Shown: in pieces, positions 1 to 15,904 of the stretch
Layout of the letters: each line of letters starts with the position of its first letter
Position numbering within the stretch: position 1 is the stretch's first letter
From: Engraulis encrasicolus
Taxonomy: Eukaryota; Chordata; Actinopteri; Clupeiformes; Engraulidae
Direction of reading: 5' to 3'
NCBI RefSeq assembly: GCF_034702125.1
Contig: NC_085859.1
Location: 7,735,771 to 7,799,770, forward strand
DNA: 64,000 nt
The notes under the pieces: generated by a model
What the model was told of the DNA's origin: nothing
Seen by the model: the letters and a program-made list of their open reading frames with translations, nothing else
Database searches by the model: none
Made by a program: the position numbers and the translations under genes

Positions 1-357
1 ATTGCATTCCTAAACAATACACCTTTTTGCCGCGAGGGCTTGTTTGAAGCAGTCGGGAAAAACTGTGGGCTTGTGTTGCGTTGCAGTGTTTGTTTGTATG
101 TAGTGGTGCGTGGAATGTTGTTAACAATGTCGGCGTGTGAAATGTTTGTCAGTGAGTGTAGCGAAGTGTGCACCCTTGCTCACCCCCTCAACAACATAAC
201 ACAATGTCCAAATGTTTGTGCTTATGCACCGTAGTCCAGAAAACGTTTTTAGTTTGAGGTAATCCAAACGCGGAAGTGTAGGGGCTGGAGCGACAGTCAA
301 GTTCAAAAGCGTCTGGGATGACGCTGGGATGACGTGCTGGCCAGGCACGGCATCACA
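1..357 (-). repeat. 3' LTR of the Gmr1-like element (partial)
   Basis: Bases 1-357 match 5736-6091 almost exactly; the visible difference is near base 21-23, where this copy carries one extra base. The inner end reads CATCACA on the plus strand, so the LTR begins TGTGATG on the element strand. It abuts a run of ten C residues, the complement of the polypurine tract. The outer part lies off the window. Confidence 0.9.
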
Positions 358-367
358 CCCCCCCCCC
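358..367 (-). other. Polypurine tract of the Gmr1-like element
   Basis: Ten G residues on the element strand, preceded by AA of the TAA stop codon, lie directly against the 3' LTR. In LTR retrotransposons this tract primes plus-strand DNA synthesis. The reverse transcriptase frame ends at 368-370, so the stop codon overlaps the tract's start. Confidence 0.8.
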
Positions 368-1909
368 TTAAGACTGACCGTCCTCGTCCTCGGGACGAGA
401 CAGGAAGTCAGAGGTCACGTTGGTCTTGCCAGGCCTGTACCTCACCGTGAACCGGTAAGGTTGCATCGCCATGAGCCACCGTGTGACCCGGGCGTTGGAG
501 TCCTTCATTGTGTGCAGCCACTGCAGGGCTCTGTGGTCGGTTTCCAAGGTAAAGTCTTTCCCCACCAGGTAGTAGCGGAGAGTGTCTAGCGCCCACTTTA
601 CCGCCAAACACTCCTTCTCCACCGTGGAGTACCTGGTTTCCCTGGGGTACAGCTTTCTGCTGATGTACTGCACGGGCCTGCAGTCGTCGCCCACGCCTTG
701 GAGCAAGACAGCCCCCAGGCCAACACCCGAGGCGTCTGTCTGGACCACGAACGGTAAATCAAAGTCAGGACTTTGCAGCACCGGACCCCGGCACATGCAG
801 TCCTTCAACTCCTGGAAAGCCTGCTCGCAAGCGTCTGTCCAGCGCACCCTGTTGGGCGCATTCTTGCGAGTCAGGTCTGTCAAAACGGCTGCCCGGCTGG
901 AAAAGTCCGGGATGAACCGTCGGTACCACCCGACCAGCCCCAGAAAGGACCGCACTCCCTTCTTGGTGGTCGGCGGCGGGCAGTTCTGGATGGCCTCCAC
1001 CTTGTCGAGCTGCGGCTTGACCACGCCCCCTCCAAGCGTGTAGCCCAAGTACGCCACCTCAGGCTTGGCAATGTGGCACTTGGAAGCGTTGATCACCAGC
1101 CCAGCCTGGTGAATGCGATCGAAGACGTCTCTCAGGTGGGCCACATGCTGCTCCCACGTGGAGCTGTGGACCACCACGTCGTCGATGTAAGCAGCCGCGT
1201 AGTCCTCAGCCCCCCGTAGCACCTGGTCCATGAGGCGCTGGAAGGTGGCCGCGGCGCCGTGTAGCCCAAAGGGCATGACGGTGAAGTGGAACAACCCGGA
1301 TGGTACCCGGAATGCAGTCATCTCCTGGGCCTCTGGCGTGAGGGGAACCTGCCAGTACCCCTTGCACAGGTCCAGGGTGGTCAGGAACTTGGCCTTGCCC
1401 AGCCGCTCGATGAGGTCGTCCACCCGTGGCATGGGGTACGGGTCGAACGCTGAGATGGAGTTCAGCTTCCGGAAGTCGGCGCAGAATCGGAGACTGCCGT
1501 CCTTCTTGGGCACCAAGACGATCGGACTGCACCACTCGCTGTGTGACCTCACGATGATCCCCGCCTTCAGCATGGACTCGACCTCCTCCTTCAGCACTGG
1601 GACCAGTCTGGCCGGCACCCGGTAGCAGGTCTGCCGTATGGGCCCCGGAGAGGTCAGTCGGATGCCGTGCTGAGTCAACGTCGTCCTCCCCGGCTCCTCC
1701 CGGAAGAGGCCCTCTGGAATGCAGCGCTGTAGCTCCCATCGCCGGCGTGGTGGAAGATGCCCCAGCTCCGGCTGAGACGGCTCCCCCTGGGCGACGGGGA
1801 AGTACTGCTCCTGCAGCTCCTCGTCCTCATCGACGGTCCGCGCCCACAGCAGGTGTCCTGGCTCCTCCTCCCTCGGAACCCAGAGCTTGAGCAGGTTGAT
1901 GTGAAAGAC
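368..1909 (-). CDS. pol: Reverse transcriptase-RNase H part of the Gmr1-like polyprotein
   Basis: The frame is open from just after the TAG at 1910-1912 down to TAA at 368-370 and is the same frame as the Gag-integrase part. The first Met is at 1678, but conserved pol sequence starts upstream of it, so 1678 is probably not a true start. Visible motifs are the fingers/palm region with VPKKDGSLRFCADFRKLN, the MPFGL motif, the catalytic YIDD box (about 1170-1185), and an RNase H domain with QTDASG, an EKE glutamate and ETDHRALQWL. Role: copies element RNA into DNA and degrades the RNA strand. No frameshift is seen. Expression would need readthrough of the TAG or an intact helper copy. Confidence 0.88.
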   Translation of the reverse strand, partial: VFHINLLKLWVPREEEPGHLLWARTVDEDEELQEQYFPVAQGEPSQPELGHLPPRRRWELQRCIPEGLFREEPGRTTLTQHGIRLTSPGPIRQTCYRVPARLVPVLKEEVESMLKAGIIVRSHSEWCSPIVLVPKKDGSLRFCADFRKLNSISAFDPYPMPRVDDLIERLGKAKFLTTLDLCKGYWQVPLTPEAQEMTAFRVPSGLFHFTVMPFGLHGAAATFQRLMDQVLRGAEDYAAAYIDDVVVHSSTWEQHVAHLRDVFDRIHQAGLVINASKCHIAKPEVAYLGYTLGGGVVKPQLDKVEAIQNCPPPTTKKGVRSFLGLVGWYRRFIPDFSSRAAVLTDLTRKNAPNRVRWTDACEQAFQELKDCMCRGPVLQSPDFDLPFVVQTDASGVGLGAVLLQGVGDDCRPVQYISRKLYPRETRYSTVEKECLAVKWALDTLRYYLVGKDFTLETDHRALQWLHTMKDSNARVTRWLMAMQPYRFTVRYRPGKTNVTSDFLSRPEDEDGQS

Positions 1910-4900
1910 CTACTGCGGCTTTCGGCGTCCCGGCATGGAGATCTGGTAGGTGACAGGCCCCATTTTCCTCAGGACCTCGAACGGGCCCTGCCACTTGGCC
2001 AGTAGACTGCTCTCTGCCGAGGGCAACAGCAACATCACCTTCTGCCCCGGCTCGAAGGATCGGCTACGCGCACTGCGGTCATACCATGACTTCTGCTGTG
2101 CCTGCGCCTTAGCCATGTTGTCATGAGCCAGGGTGGTGAGCTGGTCCAGTTTGTCCCTCATGCGTAGCACATAGCTCACAATGTTCACAGGCTGGTTCTG
2201 CTGGGTTCCTTCCCAGGCTTCCCGCAACACGTCCAGGGGCCCCCTCACTGGCCGTCCGAACAGGAGTTCGAAGGGGGAGTAGCCTGTCGAGGCCTGGGGT
2301 ACCTCCCGGTACGCAAAGAGCAGGTAGGGAAGCCACTGGTCCCAGTCCGAGCCTGTGTCATTCACAAATTTGCGCAGCATGGCCTTGAGGGTTTGGTTAA
2401 ACCGCTCCACCATGCCGTCTGTCTGTGGGTGGTACGGAGTGGTTCTGATACCTTTGATACCTAGGAGGCTATACACCTGACGCAGGAACCTGGAGGTGAA
2501 ATTGGTCCCCTGGTCAGTGAGTATCTCCTTAGCTACCCCCACCCTTGAAAACAGCTGAATCAAGCAGTTGGCTATCTGCCTAGCCTTGGTGTTGCGTAAG
2601 GGGAAAGCTTCAGGGTATCTGGTCGCATAGTCGCAGATGACCAGTATGTACCTATGCCCACCCTTGCTTTTCTCTAAAGGGCCCACGATGTCCATGGCGA
2701 TTCTGGTGAATGGGACGTCAACTATGGGGAGGCTTATGAGTGGGGCTTTGGTCCCCCTGCTGGCTTGGGAGGTCAACTGGCACTCAGGGCAAGATTTACA
2801 GTAGTCGATCACTTTTTGGTAGAACCCTGGCCAATGAAATCTCTGGCCTATCCTTTTGAGGGTTTTCTGCTGCCCCAGGTGACCCGCCCACGGTACACTA
2901 TGCCCCATGTTTAAAACGGTGTCTCTCAGTGACTGTGGAAGTATCAACTGCTCCCCATCTTCACTGACACGGTACAGTTTCCCATCTCTCACAATGTGGC
3001 CCTCTTTACCCATTCTTAGGCACTGCTCTAGCTGCTCTTCAGTCATCGCCTTCTCGAAAAGGGGCTGCAAGGTAGGGTCTGCTCTCTGCATGGCTTCAAA
3101 GTCTTGTCCAACTATCTCCTCCTCTCTCACTGGGGGACAGGGAACCTCCTCCACCATCTTCGTGCCTCTGACCTTGCATTGCTTACGCTCAGTTTTGCCT
3201 TTCTTTCCTTTTTCGCGCCGTTCTGGAAAGGGCAATTCATCAAACGCCTGGGAGAGATCATTCTGCTTCCTACTCTGCGCTCTAGTGGTGATAAAGGCTG
3301 TAGCATCGGTGTCCTTATTATGCAGGAGCTCTGCTAACACTGGGACATCCTGACCTATAACCACTGGGTATGGTGCCTCATCCATTACACCAACACTGAG
3401 TAGGTAAGCCTGACCATCTATCTCCAGGGTAACATCAACAATGTCATAGTCACGTACATCTCCATGTATGCACCTGACCTTCACTTTCTTTTCACTGGCC
3501 AGAGTTTGTGGACCGAGACATCTGCGCTGCACAAACGTTTGACTGCTCCCCGAGTCTAACAATGCCTCCCACGTCTTCCCCCCAAGCCGCACAGGGATCG
3601 TGACACATGTTCTATCGGGCCTAGTATGGAGAGAACTATGGGGCTGAGGAGTGTAGCACAGGCTAGATGTGGTGTGTTTGGGTAACGGGCACTCTGGGCT
3701 GATGTGACCTGGCTGATGGCAATTATGGCAAACTACCCTGGGTCTGGGTGTAGTGTGTGCAGCTGGTGTGTGCCTGGTATGCCTATCTCTCCTGAACGCA
3801 CTACCGGTACCACCCACAGACTTACCAGGTGCTGCTTGGCCAGTGTCCTTCTTGTCTTCATGCTCTCTTCTAGAGCTAGAATCCACAAAGCCCAGTTGAA
3901 GGCCCCGTCGTCCACGTCGAGCAGAGAGGTAGTTCTCCGCCAGCTCTGCTGCTGCAGTGGCCGTCTTGGGGTCGCGCTCCTTTATCCAGGTCCGGATCTC
4001 GGGGTGCACCATCCACAAGAACTGTTCAAGGATGATGAGTTCAGTCACTTGCTCTTTGGTCTGCTCCTTCGGACGCGCCCACTTCTGGAAGAGGTCCCGG
4101 AGTCTTGCTTCCAGCTCTCGTGGCGTCTCCCCCTCCAGCACCTGTTTAGCGCGAAACCTCTGGCGGTACGTTTCAGAGTCAATTTCAAATTTCTTGAGGA
4201 TAGCCTGCTTCACTTTTACATAGTCCAAGGCTTCCTTAATATCCATGGCCACATAGGCCGCACGTGCTTTGCCTGTCAGTAGAGGCACAAGGTAGAGCGC
4301 CCACATGTCGATCGGCCACCCGCTGGCCATAGCGATCCTCTCATATGTGGTCAGGTAGTGCTCTATGTCCTCATCCTCTCTGAACGGGGTCATCTTTGGT
4401 GCTGACATCTTCATGGGTGGTGGGGTGGAGCTGTAGACCTCTGACCTGGTCTCAAGGCGGGAAGGCACGCTGTCATACAGTGGTGACGACGCTGGAGTGG
4501 TGTTGTCGGGCAGCGACGCTGATGCTGCAGCAGATGCAGGCCTGCTGGGTGGCTGTAGGCTGGGCAGCTGTGGGTTAGGCGGCGGCGGTGGTGGTGGTGG
4601 TGGTGGCTCTTGCGCTGGTCGGTCAGTGTTGACAAACGTCTGCAACTGGCTGAACTGGTGGCGCAGAGCATTGAAGCGCCGGTCTTGCTCCCTCAGCTCC
4701 TTCTCCATCCGCTCGTCCCGCGCCTGCTGTTGCTGCATGAAGCGCCTCATCGTCTCCTCCAGGCTCATCTTGCTGTCGTCGTCGGATGGCTGCGCTGATC
4801 GTCTGCCGTCCCCCTCTGGCTTGGCTCCATCCGCGGATGCACCCCTCTCGGTTGGCATGGTCATCTCCGTCCTGTCGTCTGGTTGTTGTAGCGAACCGCG

Positions 4901-4951
4901 CCTCATCCTCTCTTGCACTGGTTCCCAAAACCGCTGCCACCAAAATGTCAC
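1910..4951 (-). CDS. gag-pol: Gag-protease-integrase part of the Gmr1-like polyprotein
   Basis: This open frame of about 1013 codons ends at TAG 1910-1912. The first Met (4951) lies inside the LTR end and primer binding site, so the real start is probably a later Met such as the one near 4906. Domains in order: a polar N-terminus with a proline run; a Gag capsid-like region (about residues 190-390); a CCHC knuckle CHNCHQPGHISPEC (about 408-421); an aspartic protease LLDSGSSQTF (about 461-470); an integrase HHCC zinc finger (about 682-724); an integrase core ending in HPQTDGMVERFNQ; and a GPY/F-type C-terminus. No chromodomain is seen. Finding integrase here and reverse transcriptase after the stop is what places the element in the Gmr1 group. 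Confidence 0.9.
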   Translation of the reverse strand: MTFWWQRFWEPVQERMRRGSLQQPDDRTEMTMPTERGASADGAKPEGDGRRSAQPSDDDSKMSLEETMRRFMQQQQARDERMEKELREQDRRFNALRHQFSQLQTFVNTDRPAQEPPPPPPPPPPNPQLPSLQPPSRPASAAASASLPDNTTPASSPLYDSVPSRLETRSEVYSSTPPPMKMSAPKMTPFREDEDIEHYLTTYERIAMASGWPIDMWALYLVPLLTGKARAAYVAMDIKEALDYVKVKQAILKKFEIDSETYRQRFRAKQVLEGETPRELEARLRDLFQKWARPKEQTKEQVTELIILEQFLWMVHPEIRTWIKERDPKTATAAAELAENYLSARRGRRGLQLGFVDSSSRREHEDKKDTGQAAPGKSVGGTGSAFRRDRHTRHTPAAHTTPRPRVVCHNCHQPGHISPECPLPKHTTSSLCYTPQPHSSLHTRPDRTCVTIPVRLGGKTWEALLDSGSSQTFVQRRCLGPQTLASEKKVKVRCIHGDVRDYDIVDVTLEIDGQAYLLSVGVMDEAPYPVVIGQDVPVLAELLHNKDTDATAFITTRAQSRKQNDLSQAFDELPFPERREKGKKGKTERKQCKVRGTKMVEEVPCPPVREEEIVGQDFEAMQRADPTLQPLFEKAMTEEQLEQCLRMGKEGHIVRDGKLYRVSEDGEQLILPQSLRDTVLNMGHSVPWAGHLGQQKTLKRIGQRFHWPGFYQKVIDYCKSCPECQLTSQASRGTKAPLISLPIVDVPFTRIAMDIVGPLEKSKGGHRYILVICDYATRYPEAFPLRNTKARQIANCLIQLFSRVGVAKEILTDQGTNFTSRFLRQVYSLLGIKGIRTTPYHPQTDGMVERFNQTLKAMLRKFVNDTGSDWDQWLPYLLFAYREVPQASTGYSPFELLFGRPVRGPLDVLREAWEGTQQNQPVNIVSYVLRMRDKLDQLTTLAHDNMAKAQAQQKSWYDRSARSRSFEPGQKVMLLLPSAESSLLAKWQGPFEVLRKMGPVTYQISMPGRRKPQ
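4931..4942 (-). other. Primer binding site, tRNA-Leu type
   Basis: On the element strand TGGTGGCAGCGG lies 3 bases after the 5' LTR end. It complements the CCA-tailed 3' end of vertebrate tRNA-Leu of the AAG/TAG type (from memory of that tRNA) over 12 bases. It fixes the LTR's inner boundary at 4946. Confidence 0.7.
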
Positions 4952-6091
4952 AAGGTACCGTGCAGGCAGTCAAGTGGAGGCGGAGGCGGAACAGGATTCG
5001 GTTGCAACCCTTGGTTTTTGTTTTTATTTTTTCCTCAGTCACCAAAAATCACGTGCAGGATATTTACAGTGTAGGTTTTAAAATCAGAAAATAAACTGAC
5101 TCGATGGTCAAAATAAAGAAGATAAACAAAAATGCACAGGATTTCTAAAATCCAGAAAAAATGATCAATGCAAAAATCAAAACTAAAGTTAGCTGGGAAC
5201 AGCAATAACAAAATGGCAATAATAACTTGCAAAGCAAAAATTGTCTCATACACTGAGAATACGAAGCCTACCCTTCACAGGTGCTATCAGAGCCATGGCC
5301 TCCTGAAGAATGAGGAGAGAACCATTTTTAAAGAGCCTAGGCGCTCGCGCCCCCAAGTGGACCATACCACTTTAACCATAAGTAAAGGGGGGAAATAATA
5401 CTTATCAACATAAATGCTCAAAATACAGTAATGCAACATAATTGGCTAACTCAAAGCACATATACTGAAACCGGAAATCAAAATACATAAACTGAAAGCG
5501 AAATGAAAACATAAACATGTGTTAAAGGCAAAATAATAACAAACGGAATAAACCAAAGACAATGCACGCGCGGTGCTCGGCACCGCGAACGCGCCCCGGC
5601 AGAAAGAGACAGTTTAAAAATGTCACATTGCCAGTGGGTACTCTTTTAGGCGAGCGAGATGCTGCTGCTGCGCCGGTAAGTAAAATATTTTGCTACACAT
5701 ACAAAACAAACACCTAGCGTTATGAAACAAACTTGATTGCATTCCTAAACAATACGCTTTTTGCCGCGAGGGCTTGTTTGAAGCAGTCGGGAAAAACTGT
5801 GGGCTTGTGTTGCGTTGCAGTGTTTGTTTGTATGTAGTGGTGCGTGGAATGTTGTTAACAATGTCGGCGTGTGAAATGTTTGTCAGTGAGTGTAGCGAAG
5901 TGTGCACCCTTGCTCACCCCCTCAACAACATAACACAATGTCCAAATGTTTGTGCTTATGCACCGTAGTCCAGAAAACGTTTTTAGTTTGAGGTAATCCA
6001 AACGCGGAAGTGTAGGGGCTGGAGCGACAGTCAAGTTCAAAAGCGTCTGGGATGACGCTGGGATGACGTGCTGGCCAGGCACGGCATCACA
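4946..6091 (-). repeat. 5' LTR of the Gmr1-like element, about 1146 bp
   Basis: On the element strand it starts TGTGATG at 6091 and ends TGTGACA at 4946, followed by the primer binding site. The part 5736-6091 duplicates window bases 1-357. The left part (4946-5735) is AT-rich and has no coding capacity. It should carry the promoter and polyadenylation signals of the element, but no specific signal was assigned. Confidence 0.85.
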
Positions 6092-6724
6092 CACTCTCTT
6101 CCTGTCATACTCTCAGCTGTCTTTTCATTAATAAAGACACCAAACATTCTCAAATGTCCAAGGATGTGTTTCCATTTATGAAGTTGAATTGTGCTGCAAA
6201 ATATACATATGAACAGCTTTTTAAAAATATTCAGTTTGATTCATATGATTTAAGAATGTATTTAGCCTGACATTTCAAATTTTCTCTGAATAATGTGACA
6301 CCTATCCACACAATATCAAGCCATTTTTTTCAGTGGTGAGTGTGCTCTCCATTGATTTGCATTGACTCAAGAGCACAGACCTGCTACACCTGATGGCAGC
6401 TGCGCTTGCCATTTTCTGGAGCTGTCAGCCCTCGTCAATGCTCTAGTCTTTCTTTTCTTTTTTGTTTTACCTCTCTGCATGTACTGTACACCAACCACAA
6501 GCATGTTATCAGTAGAGCATGAGTGTTGCAAGTGCACTAAAGTTGTTCCTACCTCTCAAAGTATTTTTTGTGTGTTTCTACACGTGACTCAAATAACTCG
6601 TCCAACGAGTTTTACATGTACTGTGTCATCGGCCTCTTCCAGGAATAGAAACCTGATGGACCACACCCACATCCAACCTACCTGCTCCTACCTTTACGCT
6701 TCCTGATAACAATGAATGGTCCTG
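6092..6724. other. Region between the LTR element and TRIM-A
   Basis: The first part (6092-6480) is AT-rich unique-looking sequence with no supported gene. From about 6505 onward it is similar to 31436-31743 upstream of TRIM-B, so the TRIM segmental duplication includes at least 330 bp of 5' flank. Confidence 0.6.
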
Positions 6725-6734
6725 ATTGGCCAAT
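6725..6734. promoter_or_regulatory. Conserved ATTGGCCAAT box upstream of TRIM-A
   Basis: A palindrome holding inverted CCAAT boxes lies 117 bases before the TRIM-A ATG and is kept at 31627-31636 before TRIM-B, inside a conserved block. CCAAT boxes bind NF-Y in many vertebrate promoters. No TATA box and no clear interferon response element was found in the block. Promoter function is inferred. Confidence 0.35.
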
Positions 6735-6841
6735 CCCCAACCACACCCTCCCTGGGCTCCTCCTCAGTGTTCTGAGGAAGTCAGCTGTCACTCTGCTGCT
6801 ACTTCTCGGTGTGTGAAGTTGCTGTTTGGAAGATTTACAAA

Positions 6842-13857
<7,016 letters not shown>

Positions 13858-13894
13858 GGCTGCTACCAGTAAATGCTGCTCCTGTGGGTCATTC

Positions 13895-14037
<143 letters not shown>

Positions 14038-14485
14038 TTGGGCACTTGTGATTTTTGTTTGGGCTAGGGTTGTTGGGGTGTTTAACTATATGTGTCTCAT
14101 TTCGCTTTTGTAACTGGTGTCAAAGATCAATATAGTAATACAATTATTACTCCAAAAATGTAACACTTGTGAAGAGTAGATGTAAAGCTGGAGAGTCATT
14201 TTTATTGCGAAAAGTGAATTTAAAGTCTATATTTGTCATCGTGATTAGGGTTAGTAGGGGTCTTGGGGTGATGTTTTACTCAATGTGTCTCAATGATTAA
14301 TGTACATGTGCATAATAAAGTAACTTCTGCATAAATGTTCCACTTGTGAGGAGATTCTTTGCTTGCCCCTGCAGGAGAAGGATGACTCGAACCTGCAACC
14401 CTGTAACCTTATCTAAACTCTCACCATGGATGTGGACAATGCCCATGGCCAATGGATAGCCATCCAAGTTGTGTGGTTTTATCTA
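14038..14485. other. Putative TRIM-A 3' UTR and flank
   Basis: No gene is seen. The block holds imperfect direct repeats (GGGTTGTTGGGGTG about 14067 and GGTCTTGGGGTGATG about 14258). The tail 14362-14465 (CGAACCTGCAACCCTGTAACC and on) recurs at about 25775-25845, marking a dispersed repeat. Confidence 0.5.
14314..14319 (+). terminator. Candidate TRIM-A poly(A) signal AATAAA
   Basis: The first clear AATAAA after the TRIM-A stop codon on the plus strand, about 460 bases downstream. Function is inferred from position only. Confidence 0.35.
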
Positions 14486-14800
14486 GAGTAGAGAGTAGAG
14501 TAGAGTAGAGTAGAGTAGAGAGTAGAGTAGAGTAGAGAGTAGAGTAGAGTAGAGTAGAGTAGAGTAGAGAGTAGAGTAGAGTAGAGTAGAGTAGAGTAGA
14601 GTAGTAGAGTAGAGTAGAGTAGAGTAGAGTAGTAGAGTAGAGTAGAGAGTAGAGTAGAGTAGAGAGTAGAGTAGAGTAGTAGAGTAGAGTAGAGTAGTAG
14701 AGTAGAGTAGAGTAGAGTAGAGTAGTAGAGTAGAGTAGAGTAGAGTAGTGTAGAATAGAGTAGAGTAGAGTAGTAGGTAGAATAGAGTAGAGTAGAGTAT
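14486..14800. repeat. (GAGTA)n pentanucleotide array
   Basis: About 315 bp of near-perfect TAGAG/GAGTA units with phase slips (AGTAGTAGAG, AGAGAGTAGAG). It abuts the BEL/Pao 3' LTR at 14804. Confidence 0.97.
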
Positions 14801-14803
14801 CGT

Positions 14804-15227
14804 TGTATTGGTCTTTTACCAAGTTTCCATGATGACTGATTGAGAGTACCATTTCCTGACTGACTTGTCCTTGCCCAAGAAGTTAAAAGTTGAAATGATG
14901 GAATGTCCACAAAAAGAAAAATAGTTTTAACCTCATAATGTTCATGATTTAATTGTACTTTTACAGAAAACAAAGAAATAAATGCAATGGTGGTAAGTGC
15001 AGCTTCTCAGGGCAGGAGACAGACGTAAGAAAGCTGTAAGCCTCCAATCAGCCACACCTGGTCTGGTCCTCAGCAGGTACTTATGCCTCTCGATTAGAGA
15101 CACCAGGACTCCAGACCTGTAGGGGACGCACAATAGATGCTTCCAACCAGTAGGTTAATTTGTGCTCTTCAACTGTAGGTGGTGCAAAAGAGTTGTGTTC
15201 GTATAAAGGGTTAAATTGGCTCTTACA
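14804..15227 (-). repeat. 3' LTR of the BEL/Pao element
   Basis: On the element strand it begins TGTAAGAGCC and ends CCAATACA. The purine-rich AGGGGCCGGAG just inside (15228-15239, complement) fits a polypurine tract. It differs from the 5' LTR by scattered substitutions and a short indel. Confidence 0.88.
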
Positions 15228-15362
15228 CTCCGGCCCCTAATTGTATGGAGTGTGACTGAAATACAATTACAGAAACGTAAAAAGAGCCTTTAACCATACC
15301 AAAAATAAAGTTCTTTACCAAATAAATTATTATTTTAAGATTAAACAAGATTGTTACATACT

Positions 15363-15638
15363 TTAACAGTTGCCAGGATCTACCAGGCAGACTTTTGTGA
15401 TGGGCCATTCAAATACTGTCTTTGTTTTGTTCTTCAATGAATGTACCAGCCCACTTCCATCTTCAAAACTTCCAGGACTTTGGGGGACTGCTCCATCCAA
15501 ATCAAGCTGATGTCTTCTGTTTTTCTTCGGATCCATCCATTGTTGCAGTTCTTTTAACAGCGGGAAGTATTCTTGGGTCCACATCAAACGGGCAGCTTGC
15601 TCTTTGGACACTAGGTGGCGCCATTTCCAATTTGTCAC
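15363..15638 (-). pseudogene. Remnant of the BEL/Pao integrase C-terminal region
   Basis: The frame contains KWRHLVSKEQAARLMWTQEY followed by a leucine/lysine stretch and later WPITKVCLVDPG. These resemble the conserved end of BEL/Pao integrases (the DUF5641-type segment with a WxREYL-like motif and a WPxGRV-like motif). The zinc finger and DDE core that should precede it are absent between 15640 and 15905. Similarity was judged by eye only. Confidence 0.6.
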
Positions 15639-15904
15639 AATTCTATAGAGAATGTATGACTACTTTCTCTTCCATTTCCAGGCTTTCAACGTTTCGTTTC
15701 TGGCCACCAAGTGTTGCTTTGTGGGCTTGCATCTTCAGAGCAGCTTCTCTGCTCTGAGAGTGTGTTTTGCAGATTTCTTTACCTCTTCTTGTAGAGATCT
15801 ACAGGACATTCTTAAATTTCAAGAGTCAAGCTACTGACTTCTTACGTTTCAGCCAATCTGAAAATGTGACAGTTTTACAATTTGGGCATTCTTCATTCTG
15901 AGCA

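Larger units (their letters stand above)
1..6091 (-). mobile_element. Gmr1-like Ty3/gypsy LTR retrotransposon, nearly full length
   Basis: Seen: two copies of the same long terminal repeat (1-357, cut by the window edge, and 4946-6091) flank one minus-strand coding frame. Order along the element is 5' LTR, primer binding site, Gag with a CCHC knuckle, protease, integrase, one in-frame TAG, reverse transcriptase, RNase H, polypurine tract, 3' LTR. Known: integrase ahead of reverse transcriptase is the Ty1/copia order, and within Ty3/gypsy it marks the Gmr1 group described from fish and other deuterostomes. Inferred: the insertion is young because the visible LTR parts differ by little more than one indel and a neighbouring base. 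The outer left end lies outside the window, so the target-site duplication cannot be tested. Confidence 0.9.

Noticed and set aside
5774..5968. 64-residue frame identical at 40-234 and 5774-5968
   Set aside because: It lies in both LTR copies, on the strand opposite the element. Identity reflects the LTR duplication, not coding constraint.
6725..6841. Interferon-stimulated response element before TRIM-A
   Set aside because: Looked for because TRIM genes are often interferon-induced; no GAAANNGAAA-type motif was found in the conserved block.
14421..14973. 143- and 164-residue frames rich in YSTLL repeats
   Set aside because: They are produced by the (GAGTA)n pentanucleotide array.
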